Shown piece by piece: positions 55,036 through 55,465 of a stretch of 55,465 bases of DNA. A program made the position numbers and the translations under genes. Every line of letters starts with the position of its first letter. Positions within the stretch are counted from its first letter, which is position 1. This DNA comes from Deltaproteobacteria bacterium (GTDB lineage Bacteria; Desulfobacterota; Desulfomonilia; Desulfomonilales; Desulfomonilaceae), in NCBI GenBank assembly GCA_026388665.1, contig JAPLJJ010000234.1, positions 1 to 55,465 of the forward strand, written 5' to 3'. The notes under the pieces are model-generated. The model was not told the DNA's origin. It did no database searches and saw nothing but the letters and a program-made list of their open reading frames with translations.

Positions 55036-55465
55036 CTACTTTCCCGTTGCCTCATTGAGGATGGTGTGCGTGTAACCAAGAGCTAGAGCTACTTCTTCGT
55101 GAGTCACCAAACCTTTGTAAAGATTCACGCCTTTGGCTAGGCGAGTATCCAGCCCCACGGCATTGTCAATCCCTTTGTCCGCAATGTCCAAGGCATAAGG
55201 AAGAGTAACATTGGTCAGAGCAAAAGTAGAAGTCCTGGCAACAGCGCCCGGCATGTTGGGAACGCAGTAATGAATAACGTCGTCCTGCACGAAGGTAGGA
55301 TGTTTGTGAGTAGTTGGTCTAGACGTCTCTATGCAGCCTCCCTGATCTATGGCGACATCAACGATGACAGACCCTGCTTTCATGTGGTGTATCATATCCT
55401 TTGTAACGACCCGAGGCGCACGGGCCCCTGGAATTAATACAGCTCCTATCACCAGGTGTGAGTCT
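55036..55465 (-). CDS. ald: Alanine dehydrogenase, C-terminal part (runs off the window)
   Basis: The last ~143 residues of an NAD-dependent alanine dehydrogenase, open to the right edge, so the N-terminus lies outside. Motifs: VIGAVLIPGARAPRVVTKDM, MKAGSVIVDVAIDQGGCIET, HYCVPNMPGAVARTSTFALT and NVTLPYAL. It interconverts alanine with pyruvate and ammonia. Confidence 0.93.
   Translation of the reverse strand, partial: DSHLVIGAVLIPGARAPRVVTKDMIHHMKAGSVIVDVAIDQGGCIETSRPTTHKHPTFVQDDVIHYCVPNMPGAVARTSTFALTNVTLPYALDIADKGIDNAVGLDTRLAKGVNLYKGLVTHEEVALALGYTHTILNEATGK

Noticed and set aside
1-55465. tRNA, rRNA, CRISPR arrays, intact insertion sequences
   Set aside because: I looked for T-loop-like motifs, regular spaced repeats and transposase motifs and found none convincing; a dedicated scan could still find a missed tRNA.

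Overview
The window looks like the chromosome of an anaerobic deltaproteobacterium (Desulfobacterota), perhaps a relative of Desulfomonile or the Syntrophobacterales. The reasons are a dehydrogenase of anaerobic benzoyl-CoA degradation (had), a ferredoxin-linked 2-oxoacid oxidoreductase, siroheme-dependent heme synthesis (an AhbC-type radical SAM enzyme plus a hemA/hemC/cobA-hemD cluster), an NtrB/NtrC-type pair and a CIRCE-controlled groESL. The taxonomic placement is inference from gene content. No rRNA, tRNA, CRISPR array or intact transposase was seen.

Layout. 1-3.7 kb: end of a helical-repeat protein, an orphan DUF5131 gene, a secreted esterase, a truncated flavin-oxidase-like gene and a frameshifted HU gene. 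3.7-7.2 kb: a solitary branched-chain-type solute-binding protein, an acyl/aryl-CoA ligase broken by an exact 104-bp tandem duplication, and a MaoC hydratase. 7.6-11 kb: a flavoprotein, then a gene graveyard (GIY-YIG, SRAP, three signalling-protein fragments). 11-14.2 kb: korDABC-like oxidoreductase and a double-ACT protein. 15.4-19.1 kb: a B12-binding subunit and an IcmF-type fused mutase interrupted by a short deletion. 19.2-20.5 kb: an inverse-autotransporter-like outer-membrane protein. 20.8-24.6 kb: hisC-cmk-rpsA. 24.7-34.1 kb, minus strand: a closely spaced run of ahbC, a TIM-barrel protein, a bifunctional-nuclease-family protein, a sensor kinase with its sigma54 activator, an L,D-transpeptidase, two envelope proteins and a CCA/poly(A) polymerase. 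34.2-36.9 kb: Nudix, then groES-groEL. 37-40.6 kb, minus: hypA, pyrC, pyrB, pyrI. 40.8-51.6 kb, plus: a Cys-rich protein, an ATPase, a PAS kinase, the tetrapyrrole genes sirC-hemX/ccsB-hemA-hemC-cobA/hemD, and secA. 51.6-55.4 kb: class IV aminotransferase, had, an alpha/beta hydrolase with a cysteine nucleophile, and the end of alanine dehydrogenase.

How the genes work together. The tetrapyrrole cluster runs from glutamyl-tRNA to uroporphyrinogen III, precorrin-2 and sirohydrochlorin. AhbC, some 9 kb away, would act on the siroheme branch towards heme. CoA ligase, MaoC hydratase, had, the B12 mutase and the 2-oxoacid:ferredoxin oxidoreductase fit a life on organic and aromatic acids. pyrB and pyrI together indicate CTP-controlled pyrimidine synthesis.

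The most striking property is the number of broken reading frames: HU, CoA ligase, SRAP, GIY-YIG, three kinase fragments, IcmF and the SecA tail. Some are clear decay. The single-base lesions in HU and SecA may be sequence errors. The most unusual intact genes are the inverse autotransporter with a very short passenger, the ATPase without its H-loop histidine, and the hydrolase with Cys in place of Ser.
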